A stretch of 64,000 bases of DNA. It comes from Streptomyces sp. HUAS 15-9 (GTDB lineage: Bacteria > Actinomycetota > Actinomycetes > Streptomycetales > Streptomycetaceae). The stretch lies in contig NZ_CP106798.1 in assembly GCF_025642155.1 (NCBI RefSeq), positions 8,804,001 to 8,868,000 on the forward strand, in the 5' to 3' direction. How positions within the stretch are numbered: the stretch's first letter is position 1; every line of letters starts with the position of its first letter. The notes beneath the pieces were generated by a model. It ran no database searches, was not told where the DNA came from, and saw only the letters and a list, made by a program, of their open reading frames with translations. The translations under genes and the position numbers were made by a program. Of this stretch, positions 26,679 through 35,030 are shown in pieces.

Positions 26679-27356
26679 ATGCCGGCCGACCCCACCAGTC
26701 CGTCGCTCGCGCCCGGACGCAGGGCGGGCAGGCGGTCCAGCGCCACAGCCCTCAAGATCTTGAATGCCTCCAAAGCCCTCTTCCTCGAAGACGGGTACGA
26801 CGGTGTCAACCTCGACCGGATCGCCACCCGCGCAGGCGTGGCCCGGCAGACCGTCTACAACCTGTTCGGAAGCAAGGAAGCGGTCTTCCGGGCAACGATG
26901 GAGCACCACTGGGCAGCCTTCGGACTCGAAGAGCTGACGGCGCGCCTGGATCGTGACATCTCGCGCGCTGATCCGGCCGACTTTCTGCGCCGTTTCGCCG
27001 AGATGGTGCTCACCTTCATCGCGGAGACGGATCAGGTCTCCTTCACCCGGCTGGTCATCGCGGAGTCGCGCAGGCTCCCCTGGGTCGCCACGGAGTTCTA
27101 CCGGCTTGGCAAGGCGCCGTTGGCGGAGACGTTCACCGCCTGCCTGCGGGAGATGTCGGAGGCAGGTGCCATCGACTGCGCCCACCCGGAACTGGCGGCG
27201 CGCCAGTTCCTCGGGCTGATCCAGGAGTTCGTCATCTGGCCGCGGGTCATGGCGATCGGCCCGGACGTGATGAAGCTCCCGCCCACCGACCTCGTCGTGG
27301 AAGAGGCCATCGCCATGTTCCTGAGCCGCTACATGCCGGCGGATTCGCCGGCATAG
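26679..27356 (+). CDS. TetR/AcrR-family regulator
   Basis: 225 residues, ATG at 26679 after AAAGGAGG. The TetR DNA-binding domain is complete: ILNASKALFLEDGYDGVNLD, RIATRAGVARQTVYNLFGSK, EAVFRATMEHHWAAFG. The C-terminal ligand domain follows with FIAETDQVSFTRLVIAESRR. It is a close paralogue of the frameshifted regulator at 28468-29173; the DNA-reading helices are almost identical, so both should recognise the same palindrome. Copy 3 of that palindrome overlaps its own promoter. Likely repressor of the MFS/creatininase and hydrolase genes. Confidence 0.92.
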   Translation: MPADPTSPSLAPGRRAGRRSSATALKILNASKALFLEDGYDGVNLDRIATRAGVARQTVYNLFGSKEAVFRATMEHHWAAFGLEELTARLDRDISRADPADFLRRFAEMVLTFIAETDQVSFTRLVIAESRRLPWVATEFYRLGKAPLAETFTACLREMSEAGAIDCAHPELAARQFLGLIQEFVIWPRVMAIGPDVMKLPPTDLVVEEAIAMFLSRYMPADSPA

Positions 27357-27476
27357 CACCTGCCCCCGCCGTGCCATCGGCGCACACCGTCCGCAGCGGC
27401 GCGGCCGCTTTCCGGCGCCCCGCGGACGGCGCTTGACCCCAGGCCGCCCGGCCCGGACTTCCCGCTCATACGGCGC

Positions 27477-28415
27477 TCATACGGTGCCCGGTCGTTCTCC
27501 GGGGACGGGCGACAGGCGGTAGGTGCCGCTGTCGCCTTCGGAACGGACGAAGCCGGCGGTGGGGGGCGCGAAGTGGCTGCCCAGGAGCAGGGTGTCGCTG
27601 TCGGCAAGGCGCGCGAGAAGACCGCGGCGGGTGCGGGCAGCTTGTTCCGGGTCGACGTCCACGCTGCTGCACAGGGCCGGGCGGGCCATCTGCACGGGGT
27701 GATGGATGCAGTCACCGGTGATGACGGCCGAGTGCCCGGCGCTGCGCAGGTGGACGGCGACCTGGCCGGGGGTGTGGCCGGGGGTGGGCAGAAGCCGCAG
27801 GCCGGGAGCGACGTTGGCGCCGTCCGCGGGCACGTCGATCAGCTCCAGCCGGCCGCTGTCGCGTACGGGATCGACGGAGTCGGAGAGCATCTGGCGCCGG
27901 CTGTCGTCGATGTCCGCGCTCGACCAGTAGTCGGCTTCGGCGCGGGAGACGAGATAGCGGGCGCGAGGGAACGTGGGCTCCCAGCCGCCCCGGCCGGTGG
28001 GGCGGGTGTTCCACCCGACGTGGTCGGTGTGCAGATGGGTCAGGATCACGACGTCGACGGACTCCGGGGGAAAACCGGCGGCGGTCAGGCGGTCGAGGTA
28101 GGGGGTGTCGAGGTTGTCCCAGGCGGGGTTGGAACGGCTCTTGCCGTTGCCGATACCGGTGTCGACCAGCACACGCAGACCGCCCGTCTCGACCGCGAAG
28201 CTGTGCACGGCCAGGTGGAGCGCGCCTTGGCGGTCGGCGAAGTCGGGAGTGAGCCAGGGGATCTGCGTGACGAGGTCGGGTGTGGCTGCGGGGATGAGCC
28301 ACGGGCCGGTCTCCGGCGGGAGGATCAACTCGTCGACACGGTGAACGACGGCGTCACCGACGTTCCACCGGGGAGCGATGTCGGGTGAAGCGGGGGTGCG
28401 CGGAAGGGAACTCAT
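27477..28415 (-). CDS. metallo-beta-lactamase-fold hydrolase
   Basis: 312 residues. The metal motif HLHTDHVG (His127, His129, Asp131, His132), the further ligands in PTPGHTPGQ and VITGDCIHH, and the final SHFAPP histidine are all present. The N-terminal WLIPAATPDLVTQIPWL layout resembles the group that contains lactonases and other small-ring hydrolases. It is encoded just behind the second TetR gene (52-base gap, same strand), with GGAG eight bases before the ATG, and so is part of the regulon defined by the palindromes. A ring-opening hydrolase acting before or after the creatininase-family enzyme is a reasonable guess. Confidence 0.88.
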   Translation of the reverse strand: MSSLPRTPASPDIAPRWNVGDAVVHRVDELILPPETGPWLIPAATPDLVTQIPWLTPDFADRQGALHLAVHSFAVETGGLRVLVDTGIGNGKSRSNPAWDNLDTPYLDRLTAAGFPPESVDVVILTHLHTDHVGWNTRPTGRGGWEPTFPRARYLVSRAEADYWSSADIDDSRRQMLSDSVDPVRDSGRLELIDVPADGANVAPGLRLLPTPGHTPGQVAVHLRSAGHSAVITGDCIHHPVQMARPALCSSVDVDPEQAARTRRGLLARLADSDTLLLGSHFAPPTAGFVRSEGDSGTYRLSPVPGERPGTV

Positions 28416-28467
28416 GCGGAACTCCGTGTACTTGGGGGATGTTCGTATGGCGCGGCGCGGCCGGCGG

Positions 28468-29173
28468 TCACCGAGGCGGTGAGGGCTTGTGCGCTTCTTG
28501 ACACGCTTCGGCTCCGTAGCGGCTGAGGAAGGTGGAGATCGCCTCCTCTATCACCACATCGGTCGGCGGGATGTCCGTCCGACCCGCGTCGACGGCCATC
28601 ACCTTGGGCCAGACGGCGAACTCCTGGACGAGCCCGAGGAACTGCCGCGCCGCCGTACGGGGGGAGGGGCACGAGATCGCGCCTGCCTCGCTCAGACGCT
28701 CCAGACACGACGCTAATACCCCGTAGCAGCGGCGCCTTGCCGAGCCGGTGGAACTCGCCGGCGATCCACGGGATGCGGCTGGACTCGGCGATCACGAGCC
28801 GGGTGAAGGCGATCTGGTCCGTCTCGTCGATGAACGCGAGCAGAGCCCGGGAGAACCGGCGCAGGAACCCGGCCGGGTCACCGCCGCTCCCGAGCCCTTC
28901 TTCGAAGCGCGCGGGCAGGGTGTCGAGGTCGAGGCTTGCCCAGTGGTGCTCCACCACGGCACGGAAGACGGCCTCCTTGCCGCCGAACCGGTTGTAGACC
29001 GTCTGCCGGGCGACCCCGGCCCGCGTGGCGATCCGATCGAGGTTGACACCGTCGTACCCGTCTTCCAGGAAGAGCGCCTTCGCCGCGGAGAGGATCTTCG
29101 AACGGCTGCGGGCGCGCGCTGCGCTGTTGCCGGACACGTGCGGTGTACACGCGGCGGGAATCACTGTCGACAT
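28468..29173 (-). pseudogene. TetR/AcrR-family regulator with a one-base frameshift
   Basis: The N-terminal DNA-binding domain is intact (KILSAAKALFLEDGYDGVNL, ATRAGVARQTVYNRFGGKEA). After HRLGKAPLLR the frame breaks in a run of four G (28719-28722, C on the plus strand). Dropping one G restores VLASCLERLSEAGAISCPSP through FLSRYGAEACQEAHKPSPPR to a stop at 28468, matching the paralogue at 26679 in length. Either a fresh mutation, which would leave a DNA-binding stub, or a read error. The start is ATG 29173, or GTG 29164, which has a better spaced GAGGAG. Operator copy 4 lies directly upstream. Confidence 0.8.
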
Positions 29174-29179
29174 CTCCTC

Positions 29180-29202
29180 ATGGACTGTACAGCACAGTCT
29201 AA
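29180..29202. promoter_or_regulatory. TetR-type operator, copy 4
   Basis: ATGGACTG, spacer TACAGCA, CAGTCTAA, immediately upstream of the second TetR gene. Confidence 0.65.
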
Positions 29203-29235
29203 ATTGGCAGGCCGGAGTATTGCCAGCGGCTGAAT

Positions 29236-29258
29236 TTAGATTGTACTGTCCAATCTAA
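29236..29258. promoter_or_regulatory. TetR-type operator, copy 5 (perfect)
   Basis: TTAGATTG, spacer TACTGTC, CAATCTAA: eight-base arms without mismatch, 45 bases before the MFS start. With copy 4 it covers the divergent promoter region between the TetR and MFS genes. Confidence 0.72.
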
Positions 29259-29303
29259 CTCCGGGGGTCACGAGACCCCCCATCGGCTCCGGTGGGAGAA
29301 ACG

Positions 29304-30752
29304 ATGCAACGTCCAGAGGACGCCGGAAGCCTGCTCGTCGCCGCCCGGCTCGACCGACTTCCGACCACAGCACTCCACAAGCGGTTCGTCGCCATCATGG
29401 CGCTCGGCAACTTCTTCGAGATCTACGAGCTCTTCCTGGCGGGTGTCCTCGCCACCACGCTGAAGACGACCTTCTCGCTGGCCGGCTTCGATCTGTCCCT
29501 CGTTCTCGCATCGACGTTCGTCGGCGCCTTCCTCGGGGCCGTGGTGATCGGACGGCTGGCAGACCGCATCGGGCGCCGCGGCGCCTACATGCTTACGCTC
29601 ACCACGTACTCGGCGGCCACACTCGTCTGCGCCTTCGCCCCGAACCTGTGGAGCCTGGTCCTCTTCCGCTTCGTCGCCGGGATCGGCCTGGGCGGCGAAC
29701 TGCCGGTGACGGACTCCTTCCTCGGCGACATCCTGCCGCCGAAACAGCGCGGACGCTACGCGGCCTGGGCGTTCACAGCCGCCTATCTCGCCGTGCCCGC
29801 AGTGGGGTTCCTGGGCATGAAGCTGGTCGGCGAGAGTCCGCTCGGCATCGCGGGATGGCGGTGGATGTTCGCGATCGGCTCCTTCGGCGCCCTGCTCACC
29901 TTCCTGGTCCGCCGGGGGCTGCCCGAATCACCGCGCTGGCTGGAGTCGGTCGGAAGATCGGCGGAAGCCGACGCGATCGCCACACGATTCGAAGAGGCCG
30001 CCGAGGCGGAAGGGTGGACACGCCCCGCAGCCGGCGACGCCGCGCCGGAGAAGAAGCGCCCGGTCCAGCTGCCCGTCCGGAGCATCTTCCGGGCCCCTCT
30101 CGCCCGCCGTACGGCATTGATGGCCGTTCTGTGGGTCCTGGCCCCCGTCGGGTACTACGGCTTCAGCAGCCTCGCCACGCTCGTGCTCGCCGCCAAGGGA
30201 CTCACCGTCAGCAGTTCGCTGACCTCCTTGACCTTCGCCTTCATCGGATACCCGCTCGGTTCCTTCCTCTCGGTGCTCGTCATGGAGAGAGCCGAACGGA
30301 AGTGGATCCTGTGTGCCTCGCTGGTCGGCATGGGGCTGTCCGGGCTGGCCTACGGCAACGCCGCCTCGCCCGTGGCGATCATCCTCGCGGGTTTCTGTTT
30401 CACCATGGTGGCCAACGTCATGTCCAACTCCGGCCACGTCTACCAGCTGGAGCAGTTCCCGACGAGCGTGCGGACCACCGCGACCGGCTGGCTGTACTCG
30501 CTCAGCCGGCTGTCGACCGCCGCGGCCCCCTTCTACCTGATCCCCCTCCTCGACGCCTACGGCGCCGGAGCCGTCTTCGCCGCAGTGGCCGCGGCGATGC
30601 TCCTGGCCGCGCTCGCCGTCGCCTTCGGGGTGCGGACCACAGGCCTGTCAGTGGAGAGCATCTCCGCTGCCCCGCAAGACGCGGACTGCCCGCCGCCGTC
30701 CACCGGCGTGGCCGCGCACCTCGCTCACGGGCGGCTCTCCGAGACACCGTGA
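29304..30752 (+). CDS. MFS transporter (sugar/organic-acid porter type)
   Basis: 482 residues, about 12 membrane helices. Family motifs are GRLADRIGRRGAYML in the loop between helices 2 and 3, the RFVAGIGLGGELPV helix-4 motif and PESPRWLESVGR in the central loop, all typical of the MHS/SP-like branch. ATG at 29304 is chosen because GGGAGA lies four bases upstream; GTG at 29292 is possible. It is followed after ~110 bases by the creatininase gene, and its promoter carries operator copy 5. It likely imports the compound degraded by the neighbouring hydrolases. Confidence 0.9.
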   Translation: MQRPEDAGSLLVAARLDRLPTTALHKRFVAIMALGNFFEIYELFLAGVLATTLKTTFSLAGFDLSLVLASTFVGAFLGAVVIGRLADRIGRRGAYMLTLTTYSAATLVCAFAPNLWSLVLFRFVAGIGLGGELPVTDSFLGDILPPKQRGRYAAWAFTAAYLAVPAVGFLGMKLVGESPLGIAGWRWMFAIGSFGALLTFLVRRGLPESPRWLESVGRSAEADAIATRFEEAAEAEGWTRPAAGDAAPEKKRPVQLPVRSIFRAPLARRTALMAVLWVLAPVGYYGFSSLATLVLAAKGLTVSSSLTSLTFAFIGYPLGSFLSVLVMERAERKWILCASLVGMGLSGLAYGNAASPVAIILAGFCFTMVANVMSNSGHVYQLEQFPTSVRTTATGWLYSLSRLSTAAAPFYLIPLLDAYGAGAVFAAVAAAMLLAALAVAFGVRTTGLSVESISAAPQDADCPPPSTGVAAHLAHGRLSETP

Positions 30753-30862
30753 CGCCCCCGGCCGCGCATATCCCCGCCAGGACGCGGTCGTTCTCTCCCG
30801 CCTTGAAGCCCGCAACCAGCCGCACGGCCCCGCCCGTCGGCCAAGAAAGGACACACCGCACC

Positions 30863-31618
30863 ATGCCCGAAGTGCTCTGGAACCGCATGACCGCGCCGGC
30901 GCTGTGGAAACGGGCCGCCCAAGACGCCCCTGTCCTGCTTCCCGTCGGATCCACCGAGCAGCACGGACCGCACCTGCCCACCGGCGTGGACGACTTCCTC
31001 AGCGCAGAGGCGTGCAGCCGGGCCGCCGCCATCATGGCCGACCACGAGCGGCCCGTCGTGGTCGCACCCTCCCTGTGGTGCGGGCTCTCCGATCACCACC
31101 TCGCCTTCGGCGGCACCTTCTCACTCACCCTGCCGACCTACCACGCGCTCCTGCGCGACCTGTGCCGCTCCATCATCACCGCGGGCTTCAACAAGATCCT
31201 CATCGTCAACGGGCACGGAGGGAACATCACCGCCCTCAACGCCATCAGCAACGAACTGACCCGGGAGTTGTCCCACCCCATCGCCGTCACCAGCTACTTC
31301 CTGGCCGGGCTGGAACGGACGGCGGAGCTACTGGAGGACCAGCCCACCCTGATGCACGCCTGCGAAGGCGAAACTTCCATGATCATGGCGATCGCCCCCG
31401 ACCTCGTCGACCGCACCCGGCTCGCCGAGGCGACCGGCCCGCACATCGCCCTGCAATCCGACGCGAGCCACGTGTTCCACGCGTCGCGGTCGTTCAAGGA
31501 GGTCACCTCCTCGGGCGTGGCGGGTGATGCGCGCGCGGCAACCCCAGAAAAGGGAGAAGCCATCCTCGACGCGTGTGCCCAAGCCATCGCCGCATGGCTG
31601 CTGAAGTGGGCATACTGA
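30863..31618 (+). CDS. creatininase-family amidohydrolase
   Basis: 251 residues. GSTEQHGPHLPTGVDDFL gives the metal ligands Glu32, His34 and Asp43; NGHGGN and HACEGETSMIM are the other conserved boxes of the family (creatininase, MftE- and FAPy-type deformylases). It should cleave a cyclic or formyl amide; substrate not known. ATG at 30863 follows AAAGGA. The last codons are changed: an IS630 element has inserted at the TA of the original TAA stop, so the protein now ends KWAY instead of KWA, with TGA supplied by the element. Co-transcription with the MFS gene is likely. Confidence 0.9.
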   Translation: MPEVLWNRMTAPALWKRAAQDAPVLLPVGSTEQHGPHLPTGVDDFLSAEACSRAAAIMADHERPVVVAPSLWCGLSDHHLAFGGTFSLTLPTYHALLRDLCRSIITAGFNKILIVNGHGGNITALNAISNELTRELSHPIAVTSYFLAGLERTAELLEDQPTLMHACEGETSMIMAIAPDLVDRTRLAEATGPHIALQSDASHVFHASRSFKEVTSSGVAGDARAATPEKGEAILDACAQAIAAWLLKWAY

Positions 31619-32762
31619 TCTCGGCTCGTTAGGTTGATGTTTGCTGAACTTGCCGATGTGGGTGTCGTGTTGTCGGTAGTCCGTGGTGTGTGAGATATGC
31701 GGATGGGGGCGGGCTGACGCCTGCGGCACGGCGGCGCCGGGAAGCGGTGCGGATACAGGCGGCGGAGCTATTCGCTGAGCAGGTCAAACCGCCCGAGGTG
31801 GCCCGGCGGCTGCGTGTGAGTCTGAAGTCGGCTTACCAGTGGCAGCAGTTGTGGCAGCAAGGCGGTGCCGACGCGCTGCTTTCGCGAGGACCCAGCGGGA
31901 GCCGGTGTCGTCTGTCGCCGCGCTGTCTGGAGAAGCTCGCCGGGTATCTCGAGCAGGGGCCGGCCGCGCGCGGCTGGACGGAGGACCAGGTATGGACGGC
32001 CGCACGGGTGGCCACGCTGATCGGCAGGAAGTTCTACGTCTCCTACAGCGTCTCGGGCACAACGAGGCTGATGCGCCGGCTCGGTTTCACCCCGCAGATG
32101 CCCGCGCGCAGGGTGGCCGAGCGCAACGAACAGGCCATGACGGGCTGGAAGGAGGCGACCTGGGTACAGGCAAAAGGGCCCGGGCGGCCTGCGGGGGATA
32201 CGTCTGCTTCGAGGACGAGGCGGGCTTCACCCGCAGGCCGCCCAAAGGACGCACGTGGGGCCGGCGAGGCCACACCCCGGTCGTGGCCGTCAGCGGATGG
32301 CGCTCGGGGCGCCTGTCGGTGGCCGGGCTCCCGCACCCGGCTGTGCCACCGCCTGCTCACCCACCCCGCGGGCGAGGGTACGCGACGCGGCATGAGCGAG
32401 CGCGACTACATCGCCCTCCTGGACGGCGTCCACCAGCTGGTCAAGGCACCCATCGTGCTGGTGTGGGACCGACTCGACACCCACGTCTCCAAGACGATGC
32501 GGGAGCTGGTCGCCGAACGTGAGTGGCTGACGGTGTTCCTGCTGCCCGCGTACTCGCCCGACCTGAACCCGGTCGAGGGCGTGTGGGCACACGTCAGACG
32601 CAGCCTGGCCAACCTTGCCGTCGTCGCCCTCGACCGCCTGGAGACGCTCGTGCGCAACCGGCTCAAACGCCTGCAGTACCGGCCCGAGACCTTCGACGGG
32701 TTCATAGCCGGGACCGGCCTACCCCTGGACACCCCCACATCACCCTAACGAGCCGAGATCAG
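31615..32762 (+). mobile_element. IS630-family insertion sequence
   Basis: Inverted ends beginning CTGATCTCGGCTCGTTAGG (left from 31615; right end at 32762) enclose one transposase gene. TA dinucleotides stand outside both ends (31613-31614 and 32763-32764), the expected TA duplication of IS630/Tc1 elements. Left and right ends agree over about 24 bases with one mismatch, so the element is structurally complete at 1148 bp. Confidence 0.9.
31690..32748 (+). pseudogene. IS630 transposase with internal frame changes
   Basis: The N-terminal helix-turn-helix part (MRYADGGGLTPAARRRREAV, VARRLRVSLKSAYQWQQLWQ) and the end (IVLVWDRLDTHVSKTMREL, PAYSPDLNPVEGVWAHVRRS) are in one frame and contain the second D and the E of the DDE triad. 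The middle (GYVCFEDEAGFTRRPPKGRT, with the first D) is in another frame, entered by one lost G near 32165 and left by a short deletion near 32330. So the frame is open throughout but codes nonsense in the middle. Probably inactive unless frameshifting or sequence error explains it. Confidence 0.8.
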
Positions 32763-32775
32763 TAACGGAGTCCTA

Positions 32776-33711
32776 CTAGGTGCTCACGGTGCGGACCAAC
32801 AGCCAGATGAGGGCGGCGACGGCGGCGAGCGTCAGGAGCACCACCGCCGTCCTGCGCCGGAGCGGTGCTGGGGAGGGGCCGGGGCGTGAAGGCGGAGGCG
32901 CGGCAAGTGGCAGCCGACTGAGGCAGGACCTGCTGTAGTCCCCGGCGCGGAAGCCGATAACCGCCTGGGCCAGCATCAGGGTGAGGCGGTCGGCGGAATG
33001 GTCGAACTGCTCGGCGGCTGCCCGGCAGTGGTGGCAGCGGGCGAGGTGGCACTGCAGATCGGGCGGGGGAAGCAGACTGGGATGCCGTACGAGTGAGTCG
33101 ATGAGGTGGGTGTAGCGAGTGCACTGTTTGTCGGCGGCCAGACGGTGGTGGGCCTGAAGGCACTCGGCTCGCAGGGCCGCTCTGTGACGTTGCAGCTCGA
33201 CCTGTAAGTGCTCTCCGAAGAGCGGCTCCACGCGCTTGGCCAGGACGTCCGGTGGCTCTCGCTCGACTTCGTGATGCCACAGCAGCCGTTGTGCCCGGTC
33301 CGGCAGTTGCCTGAAGGCGACGGCGAGGAGTTGCCTGTCGGGTGGTCCTGACGCGTTCTCCGAAGGGACTGCCTCGGTCAGTGAGGCGCGTAGCCGCGGG
33401 TGCAGGCCGTACTTGCGTTCGTCGCAGGCCCACTCGCCGCTGATCTGGGACACCATGGACAGCAGGCGTGGCCGCCACGGAAAGGCAGCGGGGTGCGTGG
33501 TGTTGTCCGTCAGCAGCCGCATGAACGCCGTCCCGGTCAGGCGGATCGCGGACTCCTTGGTCACCGTGCACAGTTCTGCATAGTCGAGCACCGCCCGCCA
33601 GTGCCCGGCCAGTACGCGGTCGACGGTGGTGGCACGGCGGCAGCCACCAACCGCCGCATGCAAGGGCGTTGACTCCGGCGGCAGGCAGCCGGGGTACTGG
33701 GGTCCGGTCAA
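32776..33711 (-). CDS. sigma-factor-like protein with zinc finger and membrane anchor
   Basis: 311 residues from a TTG start at 33711 with GGGAGA six bases upstream. The first ~100 residues resemble sigma-70 region 2 (DYAELCTVTKESAIRLTGTA, FMRLLTDN). LLAVAFRQLPDRAQRLLWHH looks like the start of region 4. Then comes an HX3CX2C-type zinc finger as in anti-sigma factors (QCHLARCHHCRAAAEQF), and near the C-terminus one membrane helix (AVVLLTLAAVAALIWLLV). It may be a self-inhibited, membrane-tethered regulator. The IS630 element ends 14 bases after its stop. Family assignment is by pattern only. Confidence 0.6.
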   Translation of the reverse strand: MTGPQYPGCLPPESTPLHAAVGGCRRATTVDRVLAGHWRAVLDYAELCTVTKESAIRLTGTAFMRLLTDNTTHPAAFPWRPRLLSMVSQISGEWACDERKYGLHPRLRASLTEAVPSENASGPPDRQLLAVAFRQLPDRAQRLLWHHEVEREPPDVLAKRVEPLFGEHLQVELQRHRAALRAECLQAHHRLAADKQCTRYTHLIDSLVRHPSLLPPPDLQCHLARCHHCRAAAEQFDHSADRLTLMLAQAVIGFRAGDYSRSCLSRLPLAAPPPSRPGPSPAPLRRRTAVVLLTLAAVAALIWLLVRTVST

Positions 33712-34064
33712 GGTTCTCCCTTCAAAGTTGTCACCGCGTCACCCGGGTCGTACGTCAATGTGCTGGTCACGGCCAGTCGTCGACAGGCGATCGGAGGGGC
33801 GCACGGGCCTCGTGGTGCAAGGCGAGCCCGCCTTGCTTCGTGGCCAGGGCGGTGCCCGGTGAGGCGGTTGACGCCGCACGCGACCGCGTGGCGCTCGCGG
33901 CGGACAAACGGATGGAGGTTCGGCGGCCGACCGCCGCGCGGGGGTTCGGCGGTCGCGAGGGGCCGCCTGGGTGAAGGCGGACGTGGCGGGTTTCAGGGCG
34001 ACGGTGCGCTCGCCGAAGGTGCGGTGCCCGGGAGTGAGGAGACACGTGTCGCCGCAGTGCCCGA
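33712..34064. other. no confident gene
   Basis: Between the start of the sigma-like gene and the end of the binding-protein gene, both on the minus strand. It must contain the sigma-like gene's promoter; a GCGGTGACAAC block near 33729-33739 on the minus strand just before its RBS may be part of it. Confidence 0.35.
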
Positions 34065-34868
34065 TCAGGCGGGCAGTCCGAAGTCGAAGTCGGCGAGGTA
34101 ACGATCGGCGGCCTGCAGCGGGGTGAGGCCGTCCACGTTGATCAGGGCGTCGATCTCCTCGACGCCCTCGTTGCCCAGGCGCAGACGGTCCAGTTCGGCA
34201 ACGGCGCGCGGGTGGATGCGGTCCAGCGCGGCCAGATTGACCACCGTGCCGGCACTGTCCACGGTTCCCAGCAGGCCCTTGGGGTCTTGCAACGGGCGCA
34301 GGTGGTGCAGGCGATTCAGATAGTGCGGGCGCCACAGCGGTATGACGAACCACTCACCTGTGGAGAGTCCGTGCTCCACACGGGAGAGGAAGCCGGACTC
34401 GGTGCCCGGTCTGAAGGTGTAGCCCACCCGGTCCAGGCCGTACTCGCCCACCATCCGGGCCGAGAAGCGGCTGATGCCGGCGCCGGGGTTGATGCCGTCG
34501 ATGGCCGTCGTCATCCTCTCCACCAGCCCAGGACGGGCCAGGTCAGCGACCTCCCGCACCATCTCGGCGGGCACCCAGGGGGGCACCGCCCATACGCAGT
34601 AGGGCTGGTACTGAGCTGTCAGCACGCGCACCCGGTCCCGGTAGGGGGAGAGGAATGCGTGGTGGCTCGAAGGCAGCCACGCGGAGACAAGGACGTCGAT
34701 GGCGCCCTCTTCCTGGAGCCGGAACAGCCGCTCGTGGGGGGCCTCGAGGCTGCGCACCCGGTGACCGTGGGCTTCCAGGACGCGGCGTGTGACGGCTGCC
34801 ACGGCCCGGTGGAAGGACAGGGCGATGTTGCCCACGGTGACAGTCGACTCGAAGGAAGGGCGGGACAT
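34065..34868 (-). CDS. glycine betaine/choline-type substrate-binding protein
   Basis: 267 residues from ATG at 34868 with AGGGAG upstream. The sequence fits the OpuAC/ProX-like solute-binding fold: VTVGNIALSFHRAVAAVTRR, GAIDVLVSAWLPSSHHAFLS, then the aromatic WAVPPWVPAEMV and ISRFSARMVGEYGLD blocks. There is no signal peptide, so it may act as a cytoplasmic sensor or enzyme-like relative rather than a transporter part, and no ABC genes are adjacent. A LysR gene is divergent (162-base gap) and probably controls it. Confidence 0.72.
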   Translation of the reverse strand: MSRPSFESTVTVGNIALSFHRAVAAVTRRVLEAHGHRVRSLEAPHERLFRLQEEGAIDVLVSAWLPSSHHAFLSPYRDRVRVLTAQYQPYCVWAVPPWVPAEMVREVADLARPGLVERMTTAIDGINPGAGISRFSARMVGEYGLDRVGYTFRPGTESGFLSRVEHGLSTGEWFVIPLWRPHYLNRLHHLRPLQDPKGLLGTVDSAGTVVNLAALDRIHPRAVAELDRLRLGNEGVEEIDALINVDGLTPLQAADRYLADFDFGLPA

Positions 34869-34985
34869 GACGGCTCCCTGGCTGGGTGGTGAGTGTGTGG
34901 CTTTCGGCACGTTTCGCGGGCGTCCGGACCGTCCGACCCCTCGGTCGCCGGTTCCTTTCCCCTCACACGCTGCACCTCCGATCGT

Positions 34986-35004
34986 CATAAGTCCAAGAAA
35001 TCCT
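34986..35004 (+). promoter_or_regulatory. motif shared by two LysR promoters, copy 1
   Basis: CATAAGTCCAAGAAATCCT lies 27 bases before the LysR start. The promoter of the second LysR gene has CGTAAGTCTAAGACTTCCT (39379-39397): 15 of 19 positions agree. Candidate LysR binding site. Confidence 0.5.
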
Positions 35005-35030
35005 CTGCACCATTTCCATATGCTGAGCGC

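Noticed and set aside
29648..31618. 656-codon plus-strand open frame
   Set aside because: Only the part from 30863 is the creatininase gene; upstream it overlaps the MFS gene out of frame.
31690..32748. Programmed frameshifting in the IS630 transposase
   Set aside because: The GCAAAAGGGC stretch looks slippery, but a second frame change with a short deletion would also be needed, so mutation or sequence error is more likely.
34065..34868. Complete ABC osmolyte importer
   Set aside because: Only the binding-protein-like gene is present; it lacks a signal peptide and no permease or ATPase gene is adjacent.
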